Shown here: one piece after another, positions 56,067-64,000 of the stretch
Numbering within the stretch: the first letter of the stretch is position 1
Layout: every line of letters begins with the position of its first letter
Assembly: GCA_029834535.1 (NCBI GenBank)
Contig: JAQMWT010000667.1
Coordinates: 62,001 to 126,000 of the forward strand
Length of the DNA: 64,000 bases
DNA from: Chrysophaeum taylorii
Lineage: Eukaryota > Sar > Pelagophyceae > Pelagomonadales > Pelagomonadaceae
Direction: 5' to 3'
Translations under genes and position numbers: made by a program
The notes under the pieces: model-generated
Seen by the model: only the letters and a program-made list of their open reading frames with translations
What the model was told of the DNA's origin: nothing
Databases searched by the model: none

Positions 56067-57460
56067 CTTCGGAGAAGTGGCTGCGTCGAGACGGCGAAAA
56101 AAAGCCACGAGTGAATGTTTTTTCAGTCCGTTGGGAGATTTGTGGAATCAGCCAATACCTGCCTCGAGGACAATTCTCGTGCCACATTTGACACGACTTC
56201 CCTAGCACGGATATTGAAGTTTCTTCTCTCTGAAGAGTCGTATTGTTGAGGCCGCGGAAATTGGAGGTACGAATGCCAGAGTCCGCGGAACTGGGAGTTT
56301 ACATGTTTGAGGAAGCCGTTGGACCTCATCGTCGTTGTCTACATACGAACGACGACGGTCAAATTTTCGAATTGAAAATTTTTTAAATTGCTTTCTAGTC
56401 GGGCATCCTGAAGCGGCGCAGCGGTGGCGGCGGCCATAATACATTGGCGCGGCTCGAGGCTTGGGCAGCCGTGCCGCGGGTGCGAGTGGTGCCGCAGCCC
56501 ACTGCGCCATGTCGCGAGGTGGTCGAGGCTGAAGAATCAAAAGGTCGTTCGTTGACAACGTGGACAAGATACTCCTCCTCGAGGCAAAAAGGAGACGGGC
56601 GACCCTGAGCACATACGCCTCTTGAAGGTGAAGGAGGCACAGTAGGCAGCTGTAATTTTGAGCGGCCTTTCTGTTGGAGGCTCGCAAGTGAGCGCAAGGC
56701 GAGCAGACGGCTGTGGCGCAGACGGTTGCGACGAAGCAGACGTCGACCGAGACGAGGTCAACGGTCAACACGACGAAAACCCTCCTCGAAGAAGCCCGCA
56801 TCGCCCTCCGAAACATCATCAACTTGCAGTACCCACCGAGGTGCCTGCTGCTGCCAAGTGCGTCAACTTCGACATCCCCGATGTCACCTCCGACGGCGCT
56901 GGCTTCGTCATATGCCCCCCCGAATGCGGAGCGGTGCAGCAGCCCGAATAGGGCCCCGTTGTTCGTCGGCACCTCGCCGCAAACGGACCACTTGCGGAAG
57001 ACCACCACGCGACGCTCGTGTGTCCAATCGTCGTCGCCCTTGATATGGCGGCCTAAGCAAGGAACATCCCAGGTAATAGTTGCCTACGGCCAGGCAAGGT
57101 CAGGGGCGCGGGCGTCGTAGCGCGCTGTTCCGCGAAGGAGTTCATTTCAGTGCCGGGAAGTTAAAAATAGCAAGAGAGTCGACGAGAGCGCCGGTGTCAA
57201 CAGGTGCGAGCGAGCCTGTGTTGCAGCTGCACGAGATATTCAAGCACGACTTCGAGACCAACCACACACAACACGTATTCTGTCGACGAGCGACGGCGAG
57301 AGGTCTCCCGGCAACGGACGACGACGCTTACGACCACACACATCGCACATTAAAAGGAGGGGTCGTGCACCTAGTTGAACGACGAGCAAGTTTCGACGAC
57401 AATAAAGCACCAGCGAGTGAAAAGGTGGACTAATTGATAGTATTCTTTCGACCCCACGAC
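56067..57460. other. Unresolved stretch with weak coding signal
   Basis: Open frames overlap on both strands (for example minus 57008-56202 and plus 56713-57120). A plus-strand block near 56860-56945 (N-F-D-I-P-D-V-T-S-D-G, then I-C-P-P-E-C-G) and its antisense both look protein-like, so the strand cannot be decided. No gene is called. Confidence 0.3.
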
Positions 57461-57720
57461 GTCTACTAGACGACTCGCGACGTCATGCCCGGCTTAGCCG
57501 AGCTTTTTTCACGGGGAGACCCCATCCCAGGGTATGATGTCGTCTGGCGCGGCGAGATGCGCCTGGACGAGTGTCCTGTCCCTTTCCCCGCGCGTCCCCA
57601 CCAGTCGTCGCCGTCTGAAACACCCATGTGACAAGCTCCTCGTCGACGACCGTGAAATCGACCACTGGGCAACCTGCTCCATGGCAGTCGGCGCGTTTCC
57701 TCACAACCTGGGCCACAAAA
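57461..57720 (-). pseudogene. Short coding remnant, unknown
   Basis: The minus-strand frame 57716-57483 contains G-C-P-V-V-D-F-T-V-V-D-E-E-L-V-T-W-V-F-Q, an alternating beta-strand pattern, then turns Arg-rich. It loosely recalls the strand pair before CHAT domains in larger CHAT proteins, but this is only suggestive. No start codon or full gene is seen. Confidence 0.2.
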
Positions 57721-58227
57721 AGCCCCTTACTGGCGACCGCGAGGCATACCTGGGGCGGTCTTGGTCTCCGCTTGACCGATATCCGCTGGGGAATGCCGCC
57801 CGGGCCGCCGGGGCCAACTATTTCAGATCAACCGTGCGGATTTTGAGTGCCCTCATAACGCCGCAAGTGCCCCGTGGTGCGAGTTCTGAAGTTGCCAATT
57901 TCCGACGAGGGCTTACTTACAATATGGCCCGAGTAGGGGTGGGGATGGTCACATGAAGCTATAATTTGGGTAAAATGAACGGTATGCACATCCAGGGCGG
58001 TCACCACCAGGTCCACGCGATGTCGCTCGCGTCGACCTTCGACAAATCATAGCGATGAGGCAGGTCCAAGGACGTCCGCCGTGGCCGTCTCGTTGATCAC
58101 CGTGCTCATCCATCACATAATCATCTGAGAGTTCCTTGCCATCGTTCTCGTCATTCTCGCGGTCCTCATCACCGTATTCATTGTGCGTCGACTCAAATGC
58201 AGAAGAATCCGGGATTAGTGAAGAATG
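57721..58227. other. Unresolved stretch
   Basis: At 58050-58220 one strand encodes a hydrophobic run with a basic tail (V-L-V-I-L-A-V-L-I-T-V-F-I-V-R-R on plus) and the other an acidic run; which is real cannot be decided. Confidence 0.3.
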
Positions 58228-58905
58228 TCAGACGATGCGCCTCGAGCGCCATCGTCCTACTTGAGAAAGACCCACTTTCCGGTGTCCGTCCTTGAAAGGC
58301 ACAATCAAGATCGTTTCAACGACGCTGGGCATCCCGGAGGAGGTGCCTGGCTGGCAAGCCAACTTGCAAAGAACGTCGACCCAAGTACCCGCCAACACGT
58401 CATCGATCGTCGGCTGTTGTGAGCGACGAGTTGGTCGCTCCTTGCGCTTCTTCGACGCGCGTGGCTCCTCGGCGCGGCGCTCGAGCTCTTTGTAGAGCTT
58501 GCAAGCCGCCGAGATCGACGCGCTGCGCCATCGAGGTACCAAGGAAGGGCAATTGCCGTATACAGTTTCGCAGCGCCTCAGTCGACAGCTAGCGGCGCTC
58601 GATTTGTCGTAGATGAGTTTCAGGTTTCCCGTCAAAAATGCCACGTCCTGGGCGAAGGCGGCCTTGCCCGCGGTCGCATTCTGCGTGGACGTGTAGTACT
58701 CAGGCGCGAGGTCTTCCTTCCATACCCACACCGACCAAGGGCAATACGTTGCGCATCGGATGATGATCTCGTTCGGCGATTTGGTTAGGCGGACGTGCCT
58801 CGTGTGGTTGCCCCTTTGCCAAATGATTTCATCAATAAACTCCTTGAGGAGTAATGGCCATGGTTTCGGCACCACCGTCGAGTACGATGCTACTTGCACA
58901 CGCAC
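58228..58905 (-). CDS. Hypothetical coding block, possibly part of a longer gene
   Basis: Up to 225 codons without a stop on the minus strand and no ATG at the 5' end (it opens with GTG). It reads as protein: P-L-L-L-K-E-F-I-D-E-I-I-W-Q-R-G, R-L-T-K-S-P-N-E-I-I-I-R-C, W-S-V-W-V-W-K-E-D-L, then S-A-S-I-S-A-A-C-K-L-Y-K-E-L-E-R-R and a Lys/Arg-rich segment (S-K-K-R-K-E-R-P-T-R-R) like a nuclear-localisation signal. No family is recognised. It may be an internal exon or a 5'-truncated gene. Confidence 0.35.
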   Translation of the reverse strand: MRVQVASYSTVVPKPWPLLLKEFIDEIIWQRGNHTRHVRLTKSPNEIIIRCATYCPWSVWVWKEDLAPEYYTSTQNATAGKAAFAQDVAFLTGNLKLIYDKSSAASCRLRRCETVYGNCPSLVPRWRSASISAACKLYKELERRAEEPRASKKRKERPTRRSQQPTIDDVLAGTWVDVLCKLACQPGTSSGMPSVVETILIVPFKDGHRKVGLSQVGRWRSRRIV

Positions 58906-59159
58906 ACGACAGTCAAGGTAGGATGATGACGGATGTCAACGACTTTCGAAATTCAATGTGGCTCTGCTGTACGTGGTAGACTTCGATGATGAAATATTGT
59001 GGGCTTTATAGTCAGTCGAAAGCAACTCTCACTGGTCGTCGTCGCCGAGTTCCTTGCATTCAGCGTTGTGCATTTACTAAAACCGGCCGTAATGCTCGAC
59101 TTTTACTTTACGAATTACTGAACTCAAAAAAAGGTGTGGCAAGTAATGCTCGTTACATT

Positions 59160-59998
59160 ACTAAACTGATCTAGTAAATGAATGCACAACGATGCTTGCA
59201 TTCAGCCGAATTACCAAATTTATAGAGCTCGTAGAGCTCGTGGACGGTGTCGATAGCCACATCACGCTCGCGCGACTTCTCTCCTTGGAGTCATGGTGGT
59301 GGCGTTCGATGACGACCTGGAGCCGTGCCTCCCGACGTTCGACATCGTAGACGTCGTTCTCGTACTTCCCCTCGCACGACGACACCCGCGTTTGAACCAT
59401 CTCCCTGGCCTCAGCCTCGGAGGCATCGCTGTCGACAATCTCTTTCTCGTGCTTTGAAATGAGAGAGAGCCATTGCCGCGTCTCCTTTGCCACCTCGAGA
59501 TTGCTAATGATCTTGTCCTTCTACGCTAATAACTAAGTGCTTCCGAAACCATGTTGAGGATGGGCTGGACGCATCGCCTGGACGAGCGAGCGTCGCTTGC
59601 GACTCGTCGTCCCTTTTCCTTCTCTTTCGCGAACGCCGGGAAGGTCAACGTCGACGATCGCGCGTTGCCGACAACGTACTCGACGGCGACCATCGTGATT
59701 CCCACTTCTAGGTGCTCTGTCAGCGAACCGAGATAGGAGCAAGAAATGCTTGCACCGGCTCCAAATTGCGGTACCGACGAGCGAAATCATCCAGCATCCC
59801 GCGACGTCGTACACAAAGAAGCCCAACCACCTCGCCAAAGACCCGAAGAATCGGCCCCACGTTGATCGGCGTAACGCTGATAATACACCACGAACGTCAT
59901 TGCGTCTCACGCGCGTTGCGGCTCTCGAACGCTTCGCCAGACGACGGATCTGACTCGTCGGCCCCTTTGGCGGCCAAACCCAAGCGCCCCCTAGGCAT
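59160..59998 (-). CDS. Probable multi-exon gene with very short introns, product unknown
   Basis: Proposed exons: 59998-59911, 59876-59775, 59716-59550 and 59520 to ~59160, with introns of 34, 58 and 29 bp, all GT-AG and frame-keeping. The ATG at 59998 gives a polar start (G-L-A-A-K-G-A-D-E-S-D), then a hydrophobic region (L-A-R-W-L-G-F-F-V-Y-D-V-A-G-C-W-M-I-S-L-V), then E-H-L-E-V-G-I-T-M-V-A-V-E-Y-V-V-G. The last block (S-N-L-E-V-A-K-E-T-R-Q-W-L-S-L-I, E-K-Y-E... type charged helix) is probably coiled coil. Without the last intron the frame ends at 59526. Near 59260 the apparent frame shifts, so the 3' end is not fixed and the gene may be damaged. The family is unknown. Confidence 0.4.
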
Positions 59999-60123
59999 CT
60001 TCTGTTTTCACGAGCACCACTTGAAAGAAAGAAGAATGATATTAGTATTAGGGCCTAGTTTTCGAAAAAATAAAACTACTCAACGGTCGTCGAAAGAAGG
60101 TCGGTCCCTCGAACGGACCATTG

Positions 60124-61188
60124 ATGTTCCTCGTCTCGACCGCATTATTGGTGTCGTTCAAGTGGCGCGTGGTGGATGTGCGGTCCGTGCGTGTCGCCTC
60201 TACCGCCCAGGATCAGGAGGTTATGCGTATGCAGCTGTTCGACGCATGCCGTCGCGGGCTCGCCGCGGAGGTGCGGGAGGTTGTCGAGCGCGAGGATTCC
60301 GTTATCCGTCTCGTGGACAGGAACGGATGCTCGGCTCTGAGCGCCGCGAGCCAGGCGGGTTTCGTGGACATCGCGCGGTACCTGTTGGGTGCGGGGGCGA
60401 GCGTGGACACGGCCGACCAGTACGGCTGCACGCCGTTGTTTGCAGCAAGCGAGAAGGGTCACGTCGCGTGCGTCGAACTTCTAGTCGAAAGAGGCGCGCT
60501 TCCTTGTCGCGTGAACCAGGCGGGATTCTCGCCGCTCTGGATCGCGGCATCGCGAGGCCACGCCTATACGGTGCGACGCTTGGTCGAAGCTGGCGCCGAT
60601 CCGTTGCACCTCGATCGATACGGCCGATCTCCGCTGTACGCGAGTTGCGAGCGAGGTCACGCGGACGTCGCCGCGTTTCTGATTGATGTGGGCGCCGAGG
60701 TCACCCAGACCGACCAAGACGGGATGTCTCCGCTGCACGCGGCGAGCCAGAACGGCAAGGTCGAGGTTATGAAACTGCTGCTCGAGAAGGGAGCCCCGGT
60801 CGACGCGGTAGATAGAGACGACCGCTCGCCCTTGTTTATCGCCGTGTCGCTCAGCCAGCTCCGCACGGCGCGCCTCCTTGTGGAGGCTGGTGCCGACGTC
60901 AACAAGCCCGGGAGGGCCGGCCGTTTGCCCCTATACTCAGCCTGCAAAAATGGCAACTTGAACCTCGTCGAGCTCTTGGTCGACGCCGGAGCCGACGTCA
61001 ACGAGGGCTACGCGAACGCCGACCCGAGCGACAGGACACCCGACGGCGCGCCCGTGTCGCCTCTACTTATTGCGCGCGAGTGCGACCACATCGACGTCAT
61101 GCGCTATCTCCTCGACCGCGGAGGCTGTTATCCCGGTTTCCCGCCAATCTCCCCCCCGAGCTGCCCCCCGAGGCCCCGCTCCCTCTAG
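60124..61188 (+). CDS. Ankyrin-repeat protein
   Basis: 354 residues from the ATG at 60124; an ATG at 60223 is an alternative that would drop a hydrophobic start (F-L-V-S-T-A-L-L-V-S-F) resembling a signal or anchor. About eight ankyrin repeats run from residue ~38 to ~335, with units such as G-C-T-P-L-F-A-A-S-E-K-G-H-V-A-C-V-E-L-L-V-E-R-G-A, G-M-S-P-L-H-A-A-S-Q-N-G-K-V-E-V-M-K-L-L-L-E-K-G-A and G-R-L-P-L-Y-S-A-C-K-N-G-N-L-N-L-V-E-L-L. Ankyrin repeats mediate protein binding; no enzymatic domain is attached. The short Pro-rich tail (P-P-I-S-P-P-S-C-P-P-R-P) ends the chain. Confidence 0.9.
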   Translation: MFLVSTALLVSFKWRVVDVRSVRVASTAQDQEVMRMQLFDACRRGLAAEVREVVEREDSVIRLVDRNGCSALSAASQAGFVDIARYLLGAGASVDTADQYGCTPLFAASEKGHVACVELLVERGALPCRVNQAGFSPLWIAASRGHAYTVRRLVEAGADPLHLDRYGRSPLYASCERGHADVAAFLIDVGAEVTQTDQDGMSPLHAASQNGKVEVMKLLLEKGAPVDAVDRDDRSPLFIAVSLSQLRTARLLVEAGADVNKPGRAGRLPLYSACKNGNLNLVELLVDAGADVNEGYANADPSDRTPDGAPVSPLLIARECDHIDVMRYLLDRGGCYPGFPPISPPSCPPRPRSL

Positions 61189-61629
61189 CGCCGCTTTTTC
61201 GCGCCTCTATGTGTATATTCGCTTCTTCGACCGCGACTATGTATCCATCCATCTATTCGCGGGGGTGGTGATTTTTTGGGGGTGGTCCCGAGGGCCTTCC
61301 GACGACGATGGCGCGATGGAGGAGGAATTTCGAGGGAGGGCCGCCGTTGTGTGATGGGATTGAAGGGGAAATTTTTCGCAGGAGACGATACGATGACCAT
61401 CATCATCGAGACGAGACCTGTTGTTGTAGCGAAAATTCAACAAATCGGCGGCCTTGGCGTGGCGCGCGCGATGTGATGCCCGAGTCAGAGAGCAGCGGAA
61501 ACGACGAGGTTGTTGTGAATGATATTTCGTATGGTGGTGCAGCAGCACGAGAGGGAGGGAGAGTCTCGGGTCCGTCCGATATCTTTCTTTCTTTTTAGGT
61601 CTGGTATTATGGTCCTCGATGTCTATCAC
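61189..61629. other. Intergenic between convergent genes
   Basis: 3' flanks of the ankyrin and RBR genes. A short TCTTTCTTTCTTTTT tract lies near 61582-61597. No gene is seen. Confidence 0.55.
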
Positions 61630-63036
61630 CTAGATCTCGTCGCGACGACCCGCGGGGACGGCGAGGTGGGTCCAAGTACCCGCCGCGGAGGTAGCAACGT
61701 CACGTTCCAAGACCTCAAAGGAGAGCGGCTCGGCGTCGAATTCCGGGAGCGTGTCCAAGATGTTCAAATCAACTTGGGGCCTGTACGACGATTCGAGCGA
61801 ATACCAGTACCAGCGAGCGATGCGCGCTCGTTGTCGGGCGAGCGCGAGCCAGGCAGCCGAGAGCGTCAACCCGACGGCGCGATTAAAAATCCGACCGATG
61901 CCCCGCGGCGACGAAAGTATCATCGTTGGTCCCGGCGGAACTTGCCCCAAGCACACGACGCACGTGCCGTCGCACTGGCTGCACGGGTTACGATGTCGGC
62001 ACTCTGGGCAGAAACCTGAAGGCGTTGTTGCGCGTGAACGACGAGTTGTCTTTCCTGCCGTACTTACAGCAGCCGCATCGCTTGTCGTGGGGATACGGCG
62101 TGGTCACGACATTGACCTGGATGTCGTGGCTCTGGCAAGATGCCATCCAAGTTCGTCTCGGGCAGGCGCAGGCCGACCTGCTGCCTCGCGCGTTCAAGTT
62201 CTGCTCGGCGGTCGACCCGCAGCGATAGCACCAATGAGTGCGGCACAAGACGCAGCCGTCGCTGCTCGGAGAGATGTGGTGACCTGCGAGGCACGCGAAT
62301 CTCGTCGACAAGAAGGAAGCGACACAATAGTAGTCAGTCAGAGCGCCGGGGTGCGACAGCCGTGGCCGTGCCAATGCGTGGTCGGCGTCGAGCAGATCGG
62401 GCAAGGTCTGGTCGTTGCTTTCACCAGCGCGGCCGAATTGTCGCCGACGTTCCCTCGGCGCGCCTGGTACTCGTCGCAGGTGGCGCCAACGTGCCACGGC
62501 ACGAGGCATTTCCTACAAAATGACTCGCTGCAGTACGGGCATCGCACCAAGGCGGGATCGTCGTCCGCAACTTCCGCGACGCGGTTGCACGTCGGGCAGA
62601 AACAGCGTCGCGAGACGGGGAGCGTGGCCTCGACGCTGTAGCGATGGAACTTGGCGACCTCTTCGGTACCAAGCGGGGCCTCGAGGCATCGGGAGACGAG
62701 CACCAGCGCGCGGACGCGGTCGAACGTGAGGATCGAGCCGCAGCTCGCCACAAAGCACTTGAGGCCACCCGGAAGGAAGCGCTGAGTGCGATTGCCGAGT
62801 CCCTCGCGAACGTAGTCGAGCGTGCAGGTGACGCACATTTGATGGCCGCAGGCCTCGTCGATCGAAAACATGATCTGCGGTGTCTCGGAGGTCCCTAAAC
62901 AGCACTGGCACACCATCTCCTCCCTTACTTCGTCAGAGCCGACGTGCGTCTTGTAGTAGTTCATTCTCTTAATTTTCTTGCGCCCAAGGCGGCGCCGACC
63001 TTTTTTGACAGCCTTCCGCTGCAGCTGGCCGGGCAT
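61630..63036 (-). CDS. RBR-type (RING-IBR-RING) E3 ubiquitin ligase with two introns
   Basis: Exons: 63036-62358, 62283-62068 and 62015-61630 (426 residues), introns 74 and 52 bp, both phase 1; the second has a perfect GTAAGT donor. RING1 begins C-Q-C-C (43-46) with C-G-H-Q-M-C-V-T-C (63-71). The IBR is F-C-P-T-C...C-P-Y-C...F-C-R-K-C...H-V-G-A-T-C (146-187). RING2 is P-C-P-I-C...H-G-H-G-C-H-H-I...C-V-L-C...W-C-Y-R-C-G, where Cys227 aligns with the catalytic Cys of parkin and HOIP; its codon is split by intron 1. A further Cys-rich segment (C-P-E-C...C-S-Q-C...C-V-V-C) and a hydrophobic stretch (V-G-L-T-L-S-A-A-W-L-A-L-A) follow. RBR ligases pass ubiquitin through this Cys. Unspliced, the frame stops before RING2 is complete, which supports the intron. 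Confidence 0.85.
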
Positions 63037-63410
63037 TCACGCGTGCGGGATGACGTCGGCTCTCTTAGGAAGTCATTTCACAGTTGTTGATCGTCAACCA
63101 GTCGAAAACGTGGATTTGTACAACACTTGCAGCAGCATTTTAGGCAAGTGTGCATGTCTTTGAAACGGTGGTTTAAGAAAAAATTCATCAGCCGTCGCAC
63201 AGACTTCTGGTACGTACTACTACTACTACTTAAGCCTTGTGTGCTCGCGGAAAGCAAAAAAAAAAAGAAAGTACAATGTAAGCCGCCAGTATATATATAG
63301 TGTCCGAACGAAAAACACGACGAGAGCTAGCCAGCCGCCTACTCGCCTTCAAAAGCCCCCAGCCGCGCCGGAAGTTCACGCACGATAAAAACAAACACAC
63401 CAGCAGAAGA
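63037..63410. other. Intergenic, no gene seen
   Basis: 5' flank of the RBR gene and 3' flank of the nitrilase. It has a CTACTACTACTA tract near 63219-63231, an (A)13 run near 63258 and a TATATATA run at 63292-63299. Confidence 0.5.
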
Positions 63411-64000
63411 CTAGCGCAGGAGGTCGGCGTAGAGCTCGGGGCGCCGATCCTGGAGGTAGTCGTCCTCTGTCTCATCGATGTCCTGGATATGGACATCTGT
63501 TGTCTTGACACCGCAAGATATGTCGTCGAACTTCTCAAGAACATGACCGTCGGGGCCGCAGATGCTCGATCGGCCGTTGAAATGCACGCCCTCCGCGCTG
63601 ACAAACTCGGCCCAGTTGCAGTAACACACGAAGGCGTGGTTTTCGAGGGCGCGGACGGGGACGACGACGTCGTTGACGACGTCGTACGGTTTCATGTTTG
63701 CCGTCGGCACTATTAAAATTTTCGCGCCGCGCAATGCAAGAGCGCGCGGTGCCTCGCAGAATTCGAGATCGTAGCAGATAAGGAGCGCGGCCTTGACGCC
63801 CTTGATGTCGAAGATGTCGCCGAGGCGGTCGCCGGGCGAGAAAGCGGCTCGCTCCGCCGCGCCGAAAAGATGCGTTTTCCGGTACTTTGCAACAACTGCG
63901 CCTTCCGCGTTGATAGCGAGTGCCGAGTTGTAGAGGCTACCGGAACGTTCGAAGTACCCAAAGACGACACACGTCGCGTTCCGCGCGGCGATGTCCTGGG
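63411..64000 (-). CDS. Carbon-nitrogen hydrolase (nitrilase superfamily), 5' cut by window
   Basis: The minus-strand frame is open from the window edge to the TAG at 63411 (about 195 residues). It has the Lys region K-Y-R-K-T-H-L-F-G and the nucleophile region L-I-C-Y-D-L-E-F-C-E-A-P-R, i.e. two of the catalytic Glu-Lys-Cys residues; the Glu lies in the missing part. Further family features are N-S-A-L-A-I-N-A-E-G, I-L-I-V-P-T-A-N-M and R-A-L-E-N-H-A-F-V-C-Y-C-N. The superfamily hydrolyses nitriles, amides and N-carbamoyl compounds. The order of motifs and the E-N-x-x-F-V segment are typical of aliphatic amidase or N-carbamoylputrescine-amidase-like members; the substrate is not decided. Confidence 0.9.
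   Translation of the reverse strand, partial: QDIAARNATCVVFGYFERSGSLYNSALAINAEGAVVAKYRKTHLFGAAERAAFSPGDRLGDIFDIKGVKAALLICYDLEFCEAPRALALRGAKILIVPTANMKPYDVVNDVVVPVRALENHAFVCYCNWAEFVSAEGVHFNGRSSICGPDGHVLEKFDDISCGVKTTDVHIQDIDETEDDYLQDRRPELYADLLR

Noticed and set aside
54235-56108. Reading the second CHAT-like gene as a frameshifted pseudogene
   Set aside because: Each frame change coincides with a frame-keeping GT-AG segment, and the spliced protein aligns with the intact paralogue end to end.
1-64000. tRNA, rRNA or snRNA genes
   Set aside because: I scanned for T-loop (GGTTCGA-type) signatures on both strands and found none in a cloverleaf context; a covariance-model search would be needed to exclude them.

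Overview
The window looks like nuclear DNA of a high-GC unicellular eukaryote, most likely a flagellated stramenopile (ochrophyte-type) alga; the lineage is inferred. The evidence is eukaryote-only families (HECT and RBR ubiquitin ligases, BCS1, TMEM138, gelsolin/villin, RNase H1 with its hybrid-binding domain, GT34), no operon or Shine-Dalgarno logic, many simple repeats between genes, and GT-AG introns that are rare and very short (best examples 40, 42, 44, 52 and 74 bp). Most genes are single long exons on both strands.

Layout. 1-0.7 kb: 3' end of a sarcosine-oxidase-like FAD oxidase, then 4 kb with no clear gene. 5-16 kb: gelsolin/villin-ADF-H protein, a small DoxX-like membrane protein, an RCC1-HECT ubiquitin ligase and an EAG/CNG-type potassium channel. 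17.7-22.4 kb: a short unknown gene, an acidic unknown protein and a secreted glycosyltransferase-like protein. 24-38.3 kb: a run of membrane or secreted proteins (EF-hand multipass protein, lectin-like type I protein, tetraspan protein, AA15-LPMO-like anchored protein, Thr/Pro-rich type I protein, fucosyltransferase-like protein) around a tandem 2-oxoglutarate dioxygenase. 38.6-47.8 kb is compact: TMEM138, an STI1-repeat protein, RNase H1, an SLC26-STAS-cNMP transporter, an LYR-ApaG protein, BCS1 and a GT34 glycosyltransferase. 48-56 kb: two paralogous CHAT-protease-like proteins with a helix-hairpin-helix tail, one intronless and one with introns, flanking a gene-poor stretch that holds an ATP-synthase-alpha remnant. 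56-60 kb: uncertain or decaying coding blocks. 60-64 kb: an ankyrin-repeat protein, an intron-containing RBR ubiquitin ligase and a nitrilase cut by the window end.

Functionally the window mixes housekeeping (BCS1, RNase H1, ubiquitin ligases) with cell-surface, glycosylation and cytoskeletal genes. The most unusual item is the CHAT-like/HhH pair: both copies carry serine where CHAT peptidases have the catalytic cysteine, and the pair differs sharply in intron content. Also notable are several uncommon fusions (gelsolin+ADF-H, tandem 2OG oxygenase, LYR+ApaG) and an LPMO-like protein whose N-terminal His-Gly only becomes visible when a 40-bp intron is removed.
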